From the NCBI GenBank assembly GCA_030620995.1, contig JAUXIK010000015.1, positions 1 through 51,247 on the forward strand: a stretch of DNA of 51,247 nt. The letters are read 5' to 3'. The notes beneath the pieces were generated by a model. That model ran no database searches, was not told where the DNA came from, and saw only the letters and a program-made list of their open reading frames with translations. The position numbers were made by a program, and so were the translations under genes. Below are positions 25,424 through 35,188 of this stretch, piece after piece. Each line of letters begins with the position of its first letter. Position 1 is the stretch's first letter. Source of the DNA: Candidatus Aegiribacteria sp. GTDB lineage: Bacteria > Fermentibacterota > Fermentibacteria > Fermentibacterales > JCC-6.

Positions 25424-26970
25424 AACGGTATATTCCCATGCTTCTTCGGCGGCAGGGTCTGTCTTTTTCCTGCAAGCATCTCCAGAGCTTTGATAAGGCG
25501 AAACCTTGTATTGGAAGGCATTATCACATCATCAATGTAACCTCTCGAAGCGGCATCGTATGGATTGGCGAACTTGTCCCTGTACTGATCAATAAGTTCT
25601 TTTTTTCTTTGAACGGGATCATCAGCCGCTTTTATGTCATGATGGAAGATAATCTCAACAGCTCCGTCAGGACCCATAACAGCAATTTCCGCCGTTGGCC
25701 ATGCGTAATTGATATCCGCGCCGATATGCTTGGAACTCATGACATCGTATGCCCCGCCGTATGCTTTTCTTGTAATAACCGTGATTTTAGGGACGGTAGC
25801 TTCCGCATACGCGAATAGAAGTTTTGCGCCGTTTCTGATGATCCCGCCGTACTCCTGTGCAGTACCGGGCATGAATCCGGGTACATCCACAAAAGTCAGT
25901 ATCGGAATATTGAACGCGTCACAGAATCTTACAAATCGTGCGGCTTTGATGGAGGCGTCGTTATCGAGGACACCTGCAAGGTAGGAAGGCTGATTCGCTA
26001 TGACTCCAACAGAGTGACCGTTCATCCTCGCAAATCCTATAATGATATTAGGAGCAAACATTCTCTGTATTTCAAAGAATTCTCCGTTATCTGTGACAGC
26101 TTCAATTAATACCCGCATCTCATATGGTTTGTTCGGGTTGGCAGGAATGTATTCGTCCAGCCACATCTCCTGTCTGTCAACAGGATCAGTACATATCATT
26201 CTGATAGGATCTTCCATGTTGTTCTGTGGAACGTAACTGATCAGCTTTCGAATAAGAAGAAGAGCTTCCTCCTCGTCCTCACAGGCAATACTGCAGACGC
26301 CGCTGCGCTTGCTGTGGATTAACGGTCCTCCAAGCTGGTCCTTTGTAACATCCTCACCCGTTACAGTCTTTACAACACTGGGGCCGGTTACAAACATGTA
26401 GCTTATGTCCTTCACCATAATGGTGAAATCCGTAATGGCCGGACTGTATACAGCGCCTCCGGCACAGGGGCCAAGTATCGCGGATATTTGCGGTATGACT
26501 CCGGAATAGAGAACATTCTTCAGGAATATCTTCCCGTAACCGGCAAGGCTTTCAATACCTTCCTGGATACGGGCTCCTCCCGAATCGTTCAGCCCTATCA
26601 GGGGAGCGCCGTTCATAGCGGCCATATCCATTATTTTCAGAATCTTCTCTGCAAATGTTTCTGAAAGACTCCCTCCAAATACCGTAAAATCGTGGGAGAA
26701 GACATAAACCTGTCTGCCATCGATGGTGCCATAACCGGTAACCACGCCGTCTCCTGGAATTATTTTCTTGTCCAGTCCGAAAGCTGTGGACCTGTGTGTA
26801 ACAAGCATGTCAAATTCCTCAAAACTGTCATGGTCAAGCAGCAGATCGATTCTTTCTCTTGCAGTCATCTTTCCCTGAGCGTGCTGCTTCTCTATCCTTT
26901 TTTCTCCGCCGCCGGCAAAGGCCTTTTCGCGAAGGGCGCGGAGTTTGTCTGCTTTCTCAAGAGAACTCAT
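25420..26970 (-). CDS. mmdA: Methylmalonyl-CoA decarboxylase carboxyltransferase (alpha)
   Basis: 516 residues from ATG 26970 (GAGGAAAAC before it). Acyl-CoA carboxyltransferase of the PccB/MmdA family: two crotonase-like halves with the oxyanion glycines [16 protein letters not shown] (N-half) and GRAMINO-type counterpart [18 protein letters not shown] region preceded by [13 protein letters not shown] (C-half). It transfers the carboxyl of (S)-methylmalonyl-CoA to biotin, giving propionyl-CoA. A PCC-type carboxylase subunit is the alternative, but the neighbouring OadB/OadG genes and absence of a biotin carboxylase favour a decarboxylase pump. Confidence 0.94.
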   Translation of the reverse strand: MSSLEKADKLRALREKAFAGGGEKRIEKQHAQGKMTARERIDLLLDHDSFEEFDMLVTHRSTAFGLDKKIIPGDGVVTGYGTIDGRQVYVFSHDFTVFGGSLSETFAEKILKIMDMAAMNGAPLIGLNDSGGARIQEGIESLAGYGKIFLKNVLYSGVIPQISAILGPCAGGAVYSPAITDFTIMVKDISYMFVTGPSVVKTVTGEDVTKDQLGGPLIHSKRSGVCSIACEDEEEALLLIRKLISYVPQNNMEDPIRMICTDPVDRQEMWLDEYIPANPNKPYEMRVLIEAVTDNGEFFEIQRMFAPNIIIGFARMNGHSVGVIANQPSYLAGVLDNDASIKAARFVRFCDAFNIPILTFVDVPGFMPGTAQEYGGIIRNGAKLLFAYAEATVPKITVITRKAYGGAYDVMSSKHIGADINYAWPTAEIAVMGPDGAVEIIFHHDIKAADDPVQRKKELIDQYRDKFANPYDAASRGYIDDVIMPSNTRFRLIKALEMLAGKRQTLPPKKHGNIPL

Positions 26971-26972
26971 TA

Positions 26973-27395
26973 TCAGTTTTCCTCTTCCGCTTGTTCGTGT
27001 TCGCATAATTCTGTGAGTACTTTTCCGCTGTCGGAAGGATGTACAAAAGCTATTCTCGAACCTCCGGCTCCGGTCCGGGGAGCCGCATCAATCATTCTGA
27101 TTCCTTTTTCAATGAATGATTCAATTTCAGCCGCGGCGCTGTCAACCGCATAGGCGATATGATGCACTCCCTGGCCTCTCTTCTCGATCGCTTTAGCAAT
27201 CGGGCTTTCTGGAGATGTCGGTTCGAGAAGCTCTATCCGGGAATTGCCTATCGCAAACATCGCTACCCGCACTTTTTGCGAAGGAACTTCTTCGATACTG
27301 AGTAATTCCAGTTCGAGAACATCTCTGTAGAACGGAATTGTCTTTTCAAGACTCTCAACTGCAATTCCGATATGATCAATCCTGCTTACTGCCAT
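26973..27395 (-). CDS. mce: Methylmalonyl-CoA epimerase
   Basis: 140 residues from ATG 27395 (GGAGAAGGATA before it). VOC-superfamily fold with two beta-alpha-beta-beta-beta units. Expected metal ligands: H8 (RIDHIGIAV), H78/H79 (GVHHIAYAV) and E129 (VLTELCEH). It interconverts the R and S forms of methylmalonyl-CoA, linking the mutase to the decarboxylase. It overlaps the MeaB gene by 20 bp and is separated from mmdA by 2 bp. Confidence 0.95.
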   Translation of the reverse strand: MAVSRIDHIGIAVESLEKTIPFYRDVLELELLSIEEVPSQKVRVAMFAIGNSRIELLEPTSPESPIAKAIEKRGQGVHHIAYAVDSAAAEIESFIEKGIRMIDAAPRTGAGGSRIAFVHPSDSGKVLTELCEHEQAEEEN

Positions 27396-28383
27396 TATCC
27401 TTCTCCTGTATCCCTTCAAGGAATCCGATGAACATCTCTCCTATCATGTAAGGTGTTGTTTCTCCAGAGAGTACTGATTCAATAGCTTTATCAATGCTGC
27501 CAAATTTCTCCGAAATAAGTTTTTTCGAAAGCTCATATCCTTTTTCCCTGATAATCCCGTTCAAAATAAGGGTTGTTCTCCGTTTCGCATTATCCCTGCC
27601 TGCGACTTCAGATGAAAACAGACTGTCTACGGTGCTGGTAAGAATATCGATTCCTTCTCCTGTCTGAGCTGAACACCTGATAACGCGTGGTCGTGCATTA
27701 CGATCATTCACAAATTCAAGACTGGCATTAACCGCTGTTTCAAGCTGTTCTATACCGGGTCTGTCCGCCTTGTTCAGAACGATTACATCACCAATTTCCA
27801 TAATACCGGCTTTCATGGTCTGAACCTCATCACCAAGACCGGGCACCAGCACAAGAAGAGTAATATCCGCGAGAGAAGCAACTTCAACTTCTGCCTGGCC
27901 TACTCCAACCGTCTCCACCAGCACAGGGTCATAGGAAGCAGAAGTCATCACTTCCAGAGCGTCCCGTGTTGCCCCGGAAAGACCTCCAAGGTGTCCCCGG
28001 CTGGCCATGCTCCTGATAAATACTTCCGGGTCTGAAGCATGGGTCTGCATCCGTACCCTGTCCCCCAGCAGTGCTCCGCCGGAAAAAGGTGATGACGGGT
28101 CAACGGCTATAACTCCCACTTTTCTGTCGAGCTTTCTCCAGTGATCAATAAGCAGGTTCACAAGGGTACTCTTACCGGCTCCTGGCGGACCGGTTACTCC
28201 GATGGTTTTTGCCTGCCTGTTCGGATTGTAAAGAGAGTGGAGTATCATGGAACTGAATGGGTGCCCGTTTTCCACCATTGAGAGAACTCTTGCCAGACCC
28301 CTGGGTCTGCTTTTCCTCACATCTGTTATAAAGCTGTCAATTTCCGAGGGAAGCAGTTCTACATCCGGACGGATTTGCGTCAT
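27376..28383 (-). CDS. meaB: MeaB/ArgK-type GTPase chaperone of methylmalonyl-CoA mutase
   Basis: 335 residues from ATG 28383. G3E-family P-loop GTPase: Walker A GVTGPPGAGKST (62-73), VDPSSPFSGGALLGDRVRM switch region, DPVLVETVGVGQAEVEVASL, and NKAD for guanine. It loads and protects the B12 cofactor of methylmalonyl-CoA mutase. It lies 7 bp after the B12-binding subunit gene. Confidence 0.95.
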   Translation of the reverse strand: MTQIRPDVELLPSEIDSFITDVRKSRPRGLARVLSMVENGHPFSSMILHSLYNPNRQAKTIGVTGPPGAGKSTLVNLLIDHWRKLDRKVGVIAVDPSSPFSGGALLGDRVRMQTHASDPEVFIRSMASRGHLGGLSGATRDALEVMTSASYDPVLVETVGVGQAEVEVASLADITLLVLVPGLGDEVQTMKAGIMEIGDVIVLNKADRPGIEQLETAVNASLEFVNDRNARPRVIRCSAQTGEGIDILTSTVDSLFSSEVAGRDNAKRRTTLILNGIIREKGYELSKKLISEKFGSIDKAIESVLSGETTPYMIGEMFIGFLEGIQEKDNGSKQD

Positions 28384-28390
28384 AGTGGAA

Positions 28391-28789
28391 TTACCCTGAC
28401 TGAAATTCGTTCTGAATAAAGTCAATTACTTCAGTCGCAGCAGTTCCCGGAGTGAATATGGCCTTGAATCCAGCCTCTTTCAGAGCGGGAATATCCTCCT
28501 CCGGAATAACTCCCCCTCCAAAAAGGATGATATCAGCAGCACCCTTTTCTTTAAGAAGTCTGGCTACTTCAGGGAATTGATAGTTATGAGCGCCGGACAG
28601 CAGAGACAGGCCGACAAAATCTACATCTTCCTGAATGGCTGCGTTCGCTATCGCTTCCGGTGTCTGGCGAATCCCTGTGTAGATAACTTCCATACCGGCA
28701 TCACGCAATGTTCTCGCGATATATTTGGCTCCTCGATCATGTCCATCAAGACCCGGTTTTCCTATCAGTACCCGTATTCTGCGATCCAT
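28391..28789 (-). CDS. mcmA2: Methylmalonyl-CoA mutase B12-binding subunit
   Basis: 132 residues from ATG 28789, with GGAGG 6 bp upstream. It is a stand-alone cobalamin-binding domain: lower-ligand motif D15-x-H17-x2-G20 (GLDGHDRG), then SLLSGAHNY and GGGVIPEED loops for the nucleotide tail. It is the small subunit of the split archaeal/anaerobe-type mutase, which converts succinyl-CoA and (R)-methylmalonyl-CoA. It is the first gene of the operon; the large catalytic subunit is not in this window. Confidence 0.94.
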   Translation of the reverse strand: MDRRIRVLIGKPGLDGHDRGAKYIARTLRDAGMEVIYTGIRQTPEAIANAAIQEDVDFVGLSLLSGAHNYQFPEVARLLKEKGAADIILFGGGVIPEEDIPALKEAGFKAIFTPGTAATEVIDFIQNEFQSG

Positions 28790-28956
28790 AATCGCCTCCG
28801 GCATTTAGTATTTATGCAATCCTTAATATTCAATATGAGATACCTTCAGCTGAACACTTCCCGAAAGCTCTCTCAATCGGCATAATATAACCCTCCTTAT
28901 TTCCTGTGCATAATACCGACCCGGAGGTTGAGTATATAACCGCCTGTACGGTGTTG

Positions 28957-28984
28957 TTGACGTAAGCTGGAACACATTTATTAG
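28957..28984 (+). promoter_or_regulatory. Candidate promoter of PRPP synthetase gene
   Basis: TTGACG (28957-28962), 16-bp spacer, TATTAG (28979-28984), ~32 bp before the ATG, in the divergent spacer 28790-29015. Confidence 0.35.
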
Positions 28985-29015
28985 CTCTCTATTATCTTTG
29001 AATGGAGGGGCCTGA

Positions 29016-30056
29016 ATGTTCGGAAACATAGCTATCTGCTGCGGCAGATCAAGCCAGACTCTTGGAAACCGGATATGTGAAATACTGGGTCTTGATCCTG
29101 AACCGGTTGAATTCATCCAGTTCTCCAATGGCAATCTTATGGTTAATTTCACCGGTGAATCCGTTCGGGAAAAGGATGTTTTCATTATCCAGTCCGGCGA
29201 AAGGTCTATCTTTCAGGATCGAGATATGTCTTTCGGCAGGATATCAGGTGATATCATCGAACTGCTTCAGATGATCTATGCCCTGAAAGACAGCGCCGGC
29301 AGGATAACTGCTGTAACTCCCTATTTCCCTTACGCAAGAAGCGATAAAAAAGATAAACCACGAATACCCATATCCGCGAAGATGTCGTTTGATCTGCTCG
29401 AAGCCGTTCAGGCTGACAGGGTTCTCACCATGACCCTTCACTGCCCTCAGAGTCAGGGATTCAGCAATATTCCGGTGGACCAGCTTCATGCAGACGGTGT
29501 ATTTCTGGAGAAAATATTATCTTTTGGTACAGAGAAACTGGCTTTTGTCGCTCCGGATACCGGCAGCATCATGAATAACGATTTTCTTGCGATGCACACA
29601 GCGAGATCTATCAAAGATGCAGGCGGTAATCCTGATATAGTAACCGGATACGTCAAGAAGATGAGGGTTGACGACAGCGAAACTCCACATGTAAGAACCG
29701 TTGAAGGTGTTGACGATCTCGCCGGCAGAACCGTTATTATGAACGATGATGAAACTCTTTCAGGGAAAAGTCTTGTTCAATGCGCTGAAATCACATCTGA
29801 ACGGGGAGCGGAGGATATATACGCATTCGTTACACATGGTATTCTTTCAGGAAACGCTGTAAAAAGAATAGAAGACAGTCCTTTTACAAAACTCTTCGTC
29901 ACAGATACCGTTGAATTCGATACTGAAGCCGCCGAGAAAGTTGTGAACGGCCCTCTGAAGAAGATTGAAACCCTCTCCGTTGCCAGAGTATTCGCTGAGG
30001 CCATCAAACGAATACATGAAGGCCGAAGCCTGAGTTCACTCTTCCTCGGAAAATAG
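29016..30056 (+). CDS. prs: Divergent ribose-phosphate pyrophosphokinase
   Basis: 346 residues, GGAGGGG before the ATG. Phosphoribosyltransferase fold twice, as in PRPP synthetase: FSNGNL for the ATP site, YFPYARSDKK-x4-RIPISAK, LHCPQSQGFSNIPVDQLHA, and VAPDTGSIM. Key changes from the standard enzyme: DLHA is TLHC, and the PRPP loop, normally DDMIDTGGT, reads NDDETLSGKSL, keeping two acids but losing the third Asp and a Gly. About 15 residues are inserted near position 60-75 (SIFQDRDMSFGRISGD). It may still make PRPP, or be a regulatory or altered-specificity paralogue. Monocistronic, with a terminator at 30083. Confidence 0.85.
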   Translation: MFGNIAICCGRSSQTLGNRICEILGLDPEPVEFIQFSNGNLMVNFTGESVREKDVFIIQSGERSIFQDRDMSFGRISGDIIELLQMIYALKDSAGRITAVTPYFPYARSDKKDKPRIPISAKMSFDLLEAVQADRVLTMTLHCPQSQGFSNIPVDQLHADGVFLEKILSFGTEKLAFVAPDTGSIMNNDFLAMHTARSIKDAGGNPDIVTGYVKKMRVDDSETPHVRTVEGVDDLAGRTVIMNDDETLSGKSLVQCAEITSERGAEDIYAFVTHGILSGNAVKRIEDSPFTKLFVTDTVEFDTEAAEKVVNGPLKKIETLSVARVFAEAIKRIHEGRSLSSLFLGK

Positions 30057-30082
30057 CGGTTCGGAAGACTTCATCAATAATA

Positions 30083-30113
30083 CGGGTAAAGCCAGGCTCT
30101 TTACCCGGTTTAT
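30083..30113 (+). terminator. Terminator after prs
   Basis: Perfect 9-bp stem CGGGTAAAG / CTTTACCCG with loop CCAGGCT, followed by GTTTATAAT. The T-run is short, so efficiency is uncertain. Confidence 0.6.
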
Positions 30114-30159
30114 AATCACATAGTCAAAATATTCACTGATTTATTGAAAGAGATCTGTT

Positions 30160-33147
30160 ATGGAAAAAAATATTATTTTTAAAATTTATGAGAACAATCA
30201 CGCTAAGGGTGTGGCAACCATGTGGTCTGAGAGCCGGGAGGGCTGGCCTCCCGGATTCCTGGGCGCTTCCGAGTTCACTGCCGAGAGCGTTGAAATGGAA
30301 GAACAATCATCCGGTAAGCTCTTTACCGTGCTGGCCCTGGACGGAGATCGCGTGGTTGGTTTCTGCCGCACAACACCGTACGGAGGAGAACCGGACGCCG
30401 CATATGTCGCTCTTGTAAATGTCGTTCCGGATCTGCACGGAAAGAAGATCGGCAAACGTCTTCTTCTGGATGCTGTGGAAAGAACCGCTGAGAGGGGTTA
30501 CTACAGAATTGACCTTCATACATGGCCTGCCAATCTCAAGGCTATGCCTCTTTACAAGAAGACAGGCTTCTTCTGGGTTCCTGATACCATGGTCTACATG
30601 CAGAACTATATGCCTTTCCTTATAGGAAGACCGGAGTTCAGAGAATTTCTTGAAGGCGAATCATGGTACAACATTTTTGAGCGGGAACTGACAGTTGAAC
30701 CGGATGAACAGAAAACCGCTTCGGGCAGGGAAATATTCAGATATCGATTTGTGATCAAAGATAGATTCTTTGAGGCTGAATTCGACAGACGGGGGAGAAT
30801 TTTATGCTCGATAAATGCTCCAGGGCTGACCGCTTCCATTGGGCGTGAAGTGGGGAAGATCTTCTTCGGCAAAGAAGTCAGCATAAATCTTGCAGGGGAT
30901 TCCCTGCCTGATAGAATTGATCTGAAATCCCATGAATATCTTTCAGCTCCATTATCGGTCACCCTGGATGAAGCTATTTCGGGCTTTCAAATCGTTCATG
31001 AACCGGTAGCAATTCCTGTACCGGAGAGGGATCGATCTCCCAGAGTATCAGCGGTAATTCCCGGGAAAAGCCCTCTGGAATTAGGGCTCGGGATAAGAGC
31101 TGAAGAGCCTGTATCGCTGCTTTCTCCCCCTGTCAGGAGGATCCGGCAGGGACAGAGCGAACTTGAACTTGACCTCAGGAAACTTGCTGTCGCCGATTCC
31201 GTGACTGTACTGATTTCATTTAACGGTGAAAAGTTCCCGGAAAAGAAGTTCAGACTTGAGAAAAGCATCTTTCAGAGAATCAGAATTCCTATCCCTGAAC
31301 TACCGAACGGAATACACGAACTGGCGCTCAGATTCAAGCTGTTCGATCAATGCGGAGCTGAAGAAAAACTTATCCTTGTATGCGGACCCTTTACGGACGT
31401 TCCTGAATCAAGAATCACAAGGAAATCAGCAGTAATTGTCGGCAGGGATATTTCTCTTGAGATATCAAGGACAGGGGCTTCTGCTACCGTCTGGGGACAC
31501 AGTATGGATGACAGACCATCCAGACTCGGATGGATTGGACTATACGCGGGCCCGCCTTACTGGAATTCGGATCTTCCTCATCAGCTGTACGGTTTCAAAC
31601 TTGACGGTAATATTGTTTATGCAAGTACTGTCTGGCCGACCAGGCCGGGAATGGAGCATGAATGCTGGTTCCGGCTTGGACATGCAGGTTTCATCGAAGC
31701 GGGGAATTCGGTCAGTAATGGAACAGATTCTATCCAGAAGATCAAGTTCTCGACAGGATGGAGCGGCAGCCACATCTTTGAACCCAGAACTGACGCTATC
31801 CCTTTGAAGGAAGGGATCTACACCGGCATGAGGATATACAATCAGATCCCTGACTTTGAAGAAGATCTGCCCAGGAAAGTGGATGATCTCGGCGCTCCAT
31901 GGTTCGCCAATTCCGGAAATAGCAGATCGATAATTGTTTACTTTCCTGACTGGCCCGTACTTCATTACAACCGACCTGAAACACGGGAAATTGTTATAAA
32001 CCCCGGCGAATCCGCTAAATCACCAATATTCAGGATGTTTGTTACGGAGGGTGATTATGACAGCTTGTTCAGGGAAGTTCAATCCCTGGGTTGGGAACTG
32101 GGAGAAACGGAAAAACGATTCGGCTTTATCAACGATAATATTACGCCTGTCCTGCGGGATGGAGCAGAAGTACAGCTATCGCACCACCTGCTCGGAAAGC
32201 GTAAAGCATCCATTACTCTCGATGGTAAAGTACTCTCCGAAGGCTCTGTATCCAAAGGAACTTCCATCTCTTCCGCGATATCCGGTTCCGGTTTCAGTGA
32301 GATCGGCCTTGTGATGGCGGAGAGAGAGAACGTATATCCCGTTTTAATTCTTCCCGAAACCGTTGAATCCACAGAACTTCTCGAGGAAGACGGAATCCTT
32401 GTTCTTCAGAATGAGAGAATGAAAGCTCTTCTGGATCCGACGGAGTTCGGTCATGTATTCAGCCTGAAACTGGACGATGTGGAATTTCTCATGTCCTCTC
32501 ATCCCGGACCTTCGGACTTCGCCTGGGAGAAGCCATGGTTCGGAGGAATAGTACCAAGAGTAAACGACTTCCATGAAAAACCCTTCAGACTCGACACTAT
32601 AAAACCTGTATGGAACAGATTCGAGCTGGAAACAAACGGTCTGACGGAAAAAGGCTGGGAACTCAGGTGGACGATAGATCATAAGAAATACGGCTCACTT
32701 TTACTGACCTGGCGAGTCTCTATGTTCCCGGGTGTGCCTGTTATCCGAACCAGGTTCTGTCCAGAGGCTCTTCACGAAACTTATTCAGGCGGTGAATTCG
32801 ATGTCCGCGGTTTCCTCTCTCCCGGCGGAGAACACGAGAATGCGGTGTTCTCATCTCAGAGCGAACCACTTCTTCTGCAGGGAAGGAAGCATGCGGGATC
32901 GTGGTCTTTTGTCGGTGACTGGGCAAGGGTAGAGACACCCGGAAAGGGTTTTGTCGAGGCATATTCTCTTGAAAAAGGTATTTTCTTCTCTGAGGATTAC
33001 GCGGAACATGGTTGTCATCTTTCCGTTTTTTCAACACATGATAAGAAGAACGTAGTGGAGATGCTCTGGCTGTTCGGCTCAGGCGAGGATGATGACAGAC
33101 TCTCGAAAGTCTTCAGAAAACATTTAGGGGCCGGGCCTAACATCTAA
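30160..33147 (+). CDS. Giant GNAT-fusion protein, unknown function
   Basis: 995 residues without signal peptide or membrane segment. Residues ~1-150 are a GNAT acetyltransferase: motif A region VALVNVVPDLHGKKIGKRLL and the following LYKKTGFFWVPDTMVYM. Residues ~150-650 are several beta-sandwich-like segments (WTQ-free; for example SVTVLISFNGEKFPEKKFRL, GIHELALRFKLFDQ). Residues ~640-990 resemble a carbohydrate-active, mutarotase-like beta sheet (LVLQNERMKALLDPTEFGHV, AWEKPWFGGIVPRV). I do not recognise this whole architecture. The last residues (AGPNI) and the stop come from the 26-bp repeat at 33127. Weak GAGA ribosome site. Confidence 0.7.
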   Translation: MEKNIIFKIYENNHAKGVATMWSESREGWPPGFLGASEFTAESVEMEEQSSGKLFTVLALDGDRVVGFCRTTPYGGEPDAAYVALVNVVPDLHGKKIGKRLLLDAVERTAERGYYRIDLHTWPANLKAMPLYKKTGFFWVPDTMVYMQNYMPFLIGRPEFREFLEGESWYNIFERELTVEPDEQKTASGREIFRYRFVIKDRFFEAEFDRRGRILCSINAPGLTASIGREVGKIFFGKEVSINLAGDSLPDRIDLKSHEYLSAPLSVTLDEAISGFQIVHEPVAIPVPERDRSPRVSAVIPGKSPLELGLGIRAEEPVSLLSPPVRRIRQGQSELELDLRKLAVADSVTVLISFNGEKFPEKKFRLEKSIFQRIRIPIPELPNGIHELALRFKLFDQCGAEEKLILVCGPFTDVPESRITRKSAVIVGRDISLEISRTGASATVWGHSMDDRPSRLGWIGLYAGPPYWNSDLPHQLYGFKLDGNIVYASTVWPTRPGMEHECWFRLGHAGFIEAGNSVSNGTDSIQKIKFSTGWSGSHIFEPRTDAIPLKEGIYTGMRIYNQIPDFEEDLPRKVDDLGAPWFANSGNSRSIIVYFPDWPVLHYNRPETREIVINPGESAKSPIFRMFVTEGDYDSLFREVQSLGWELGETEKRFGFINDNITPVLRDGAEVQLSHHLLGKRKASITLDGKVLSEGSVSKGTSISSAISGSGFSEIGLVMAERENVYPVLILPETVESTELLEEDGILVLQNERMKALLDPTEFGHVFSLKLDDVEFLMSSHPGPSDFAWEKPWFGGIVPRVNDFHEKPFRLDTIKPVWNRFELETNGLTEKGWELRWTIDHKKYGSLLLTWRVSMFPGVPVIRTRFCPEALHETYSGGEFDVRGFLSPGGEHENAVFSSQSEPLLLQGRKHAGSWSFVGDWARVETPGKGFVEAYSLEKGIFFSEDYAEHGCHLSVFSTHDKKNVVEMLWLFGSGEDDDRLSKVFRKHLGAGPNI

Positions 33148-33152
33148 ACATT
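33127..33152 (+). repeat. Palindromic repeat 3, copy 1
   Basis: GGGGCCGGGCCTAACATCTA plus AACATT. It is a perfect 26-of-26 inverted copy of 37588-37613. It encodes the end and stop of the GNAT fusion. Confidence 0.8.
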
Positions 33153-33223
33153 TCTAACTTATGCGGAGACACGCACCAGAGCCTGCATGTCCCCTTAGGT
33201 TTTTTCAGAAACTTATTTGATAA

Positions 33224-35020
33224 CTACCTGCCGGATAACTGGACGAGTCGTGCAACTGTCGTACAATTTCCATTCCATACGCGGATGAGATAGATACCTG
33301 TATCGAGAGCGCGACCTGATTCATCGGTAACATGAATCCCCGCGGCGGTGCATTCATTCACTGAGAAGGAGTTAACCAGCCGTCCGGTTATATCATAGAT
33401 CTCGACCTGCACAGGATTATCTGAGTTTCCCGCAGAAATCAACATGGGAATTCCTGATGCAGGATTCGGGCTGATCGAGACATATATATCCGATAACGGA
33501 ATCGATTGTTCTTCAGGTATACCGGTGAATCCTGCAATGGAAAAATCATTATCCGATATATCCGCCATCATATCCGTTCCTGTGGTGACAACCGCTTTGA
33601 TTCTGCATGTCGTTGAGAGCTCATTTCCTGTTTTCCACTGATAACTGCCGTTATCCGGAATGTCCGATGCGATTACTGTCCAGGGACCTCCAGCTCCATT
33701 AACTGAGATAAAGAGATCCACCAGCCCCTGTCCCTGATATGGCGGTATGGATGAAAGCCATCTGATCTCCCGGATGGAGCCGTCATACAGAGTCTCTCCG
33801 CCATCAGGCGAGATAACTCTCACTGATAATTGTGAAGGTTCCAACCAGGGGGAGTAAACCCTCAGCTGATTAATGTAGGAAAACCCAACGGTCTTCTTGG
33901 CCTGGATAACTATGTCTTCCCGGCCGTCATGATCTATGTCACCATCGATACGCATTGCCGACGCGCTTCCGGAAGCCGGCATGGTCCATGAAGCATCCGG
34001 TTCCCATATGCCGGTACCGCTGCCCAGGTAGACCTGGCCCGTGGGATCATCGTACAGAATTAGATCCAGATGATCATCTCCGTTGATATATCCAAATTGA
34101 ACCAGGTCGTAGTAATCACCGCCGTCAGGCAGACCTGCTGACGCATCGATCCATTGAAACGATCCGTCATCAAAGTAGTAGCAGTGCACACCGGAATCGT
34201 AGCCCAGTGAGCAGACTATATCATCTCTGCCGTCTCCGTTGAAATCACCGCAATCAACGGAAGCCATGGTCAAATCGGGAATACCCGACTGATTGAGAGT
34301 AAAATCGAAGAAGCCATTACCAAAGTATACATTGGTCTCCCATCGCGTGCAGATGAAATCAGGATATCCGTCTGCGTTGAAATCCCCTGTTTCGATGGTG
34401 TAGTTCGAATTCCACCCGTCTATAAGCCAGGCCTGCGTCCAGGTTCCGTTCATGTGATTCTCATAGATTCTCACACCGTTGTCCGCACCGAAGGACTCGC
34501 ACGCAATGTCGAGGTCGCCATCTATATCAAAATCAGCCAGATCTGTTGCGAACATTCCCCAGTCCTCGCCATTCGCTGCCAAACCGGTGTCCCACGGGAT
34601 CCAGTTCAGACCGGATCCATCACCGAGGGCAGCGCCCATCACTCTGTCTCCGAACCCCCCCGTTCCCCAGTCATGATGTACACCCCATGCAATGTCCGGG
34701 AAACCGTCCAGGTTCAGATCTCCTATAGCACAGCCACCGTATCCGAACTCCCCCGACTGGACAACTGACCAGTTGCCGAAACCATTTCCGAACCAGACCA
34801 TGATACCGTGTTCCTCGGTATTCACATAGGGAGAGCCGTGATCACCTACCGATATGATATCAAGGTTGCCGTCGCAGTTTATGTCAGCAATCTCCAGTTC
34901 TGTATGCCCGGATTCCTTCTCCGGAACCTCCAGGCCGTCTGATCTGGAAATAAGGTTTACAGCATATGCATCGGAAGTGAAGACAAGAACAGCAAAAAGT
35001 GTAAACATCTCTCTGGTCAT
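33224..35020 (-). CDS. T9SS-exported FG-GAP/VCBS propeller protein
   Basis: 598 residues from ATG 35020 (GGAGATACA before it; signal MTREMFTLFAVLVFTSDAYA). Seven calcium-binding FG-GAP-type loops follow the pattern D-x-D/N-x-DG-x-x-D (ADINCDGNLDI, GDLNLDGFPDI, ADFDIDGDLDI, GDFNADGYPDF, GDFNGDGRDDI, GYINGDDHLDL, GDIDHDGREDI), predicting a seven-bladed propeller. Next comes a Kre9/KNH-like beta domain (VISPDGGETLYDGSIREIRW), then a T9SS sorting domain (SPNPASGIPMLIS, YDITGRLVNSF, TGIYLIRVW). Surface adhesion or ligand binding. The stretch 35021-35188 upstream is empty. Confidence 0.9.
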   Translation of the reverse strand: MTREMFTLFAVLVFTSDAYAVNLISRSDGLEVPEKESGHTELEIADINCDGNLDIISVGDHGSPYVNTEEHGIMVWFGNGFGNWSVVQSGEFGYGGCAIGDLNLDGFPDIAWGVHHDWGTGGFGDRVMGAALGDGSGLNWIPWDTGLAANGEDWGMFATDLADFDIDGDLDIACESFGADNGVRIYENHMNGTWTQAWLIDGWNSNYTIETGDFNADGYPDFICTRWETNVYFGNGFFDFTLNQSGIPDLTMASVDCGDFNGDGRDDIVCSLGYDSGVHCYYFDDGSFQWIDASAGLPDGGDYYDLVQFGYINGDDHLDLILYDDPTGQVYLGSGTGIWEPDASWTMPASGSASAMRIDGDIDHDGREDIVIQAKKTVGFSYINQLRVYSPWLEPSQLSVRVISPDGGETLYDGSIREIRWLSSIPPYQGQGLVDLFISVNGAGGPWTVIASDIPDNGSYQWKTGNELSTTCRIKAVVTTGTDMMADISDNDFSIAGFTGIPEEQSIPLSDIYVSISPNPASGIPMLISAGNSDNPVQVEIYDITGRLVNSFSVNECTAAGIHVTDESGRALDTGIYLIRVWNGNCTTVARLVQLSGR

Positions 35021-35188
35021 TGTATCTCCTTCCAATGAAAACTCTGGCAACAGATTATCATCTGTTGTTCCCGCCTGAGATATTCCTGATATAAGGTAAC
35101 CATAACACAGACAGATGCCATAAGAGAAGTCGCGGCCTTCTGCTGTCAAAATGTTTAAAGTAAAGACTCGATCCCGTACGAGTTTCCT

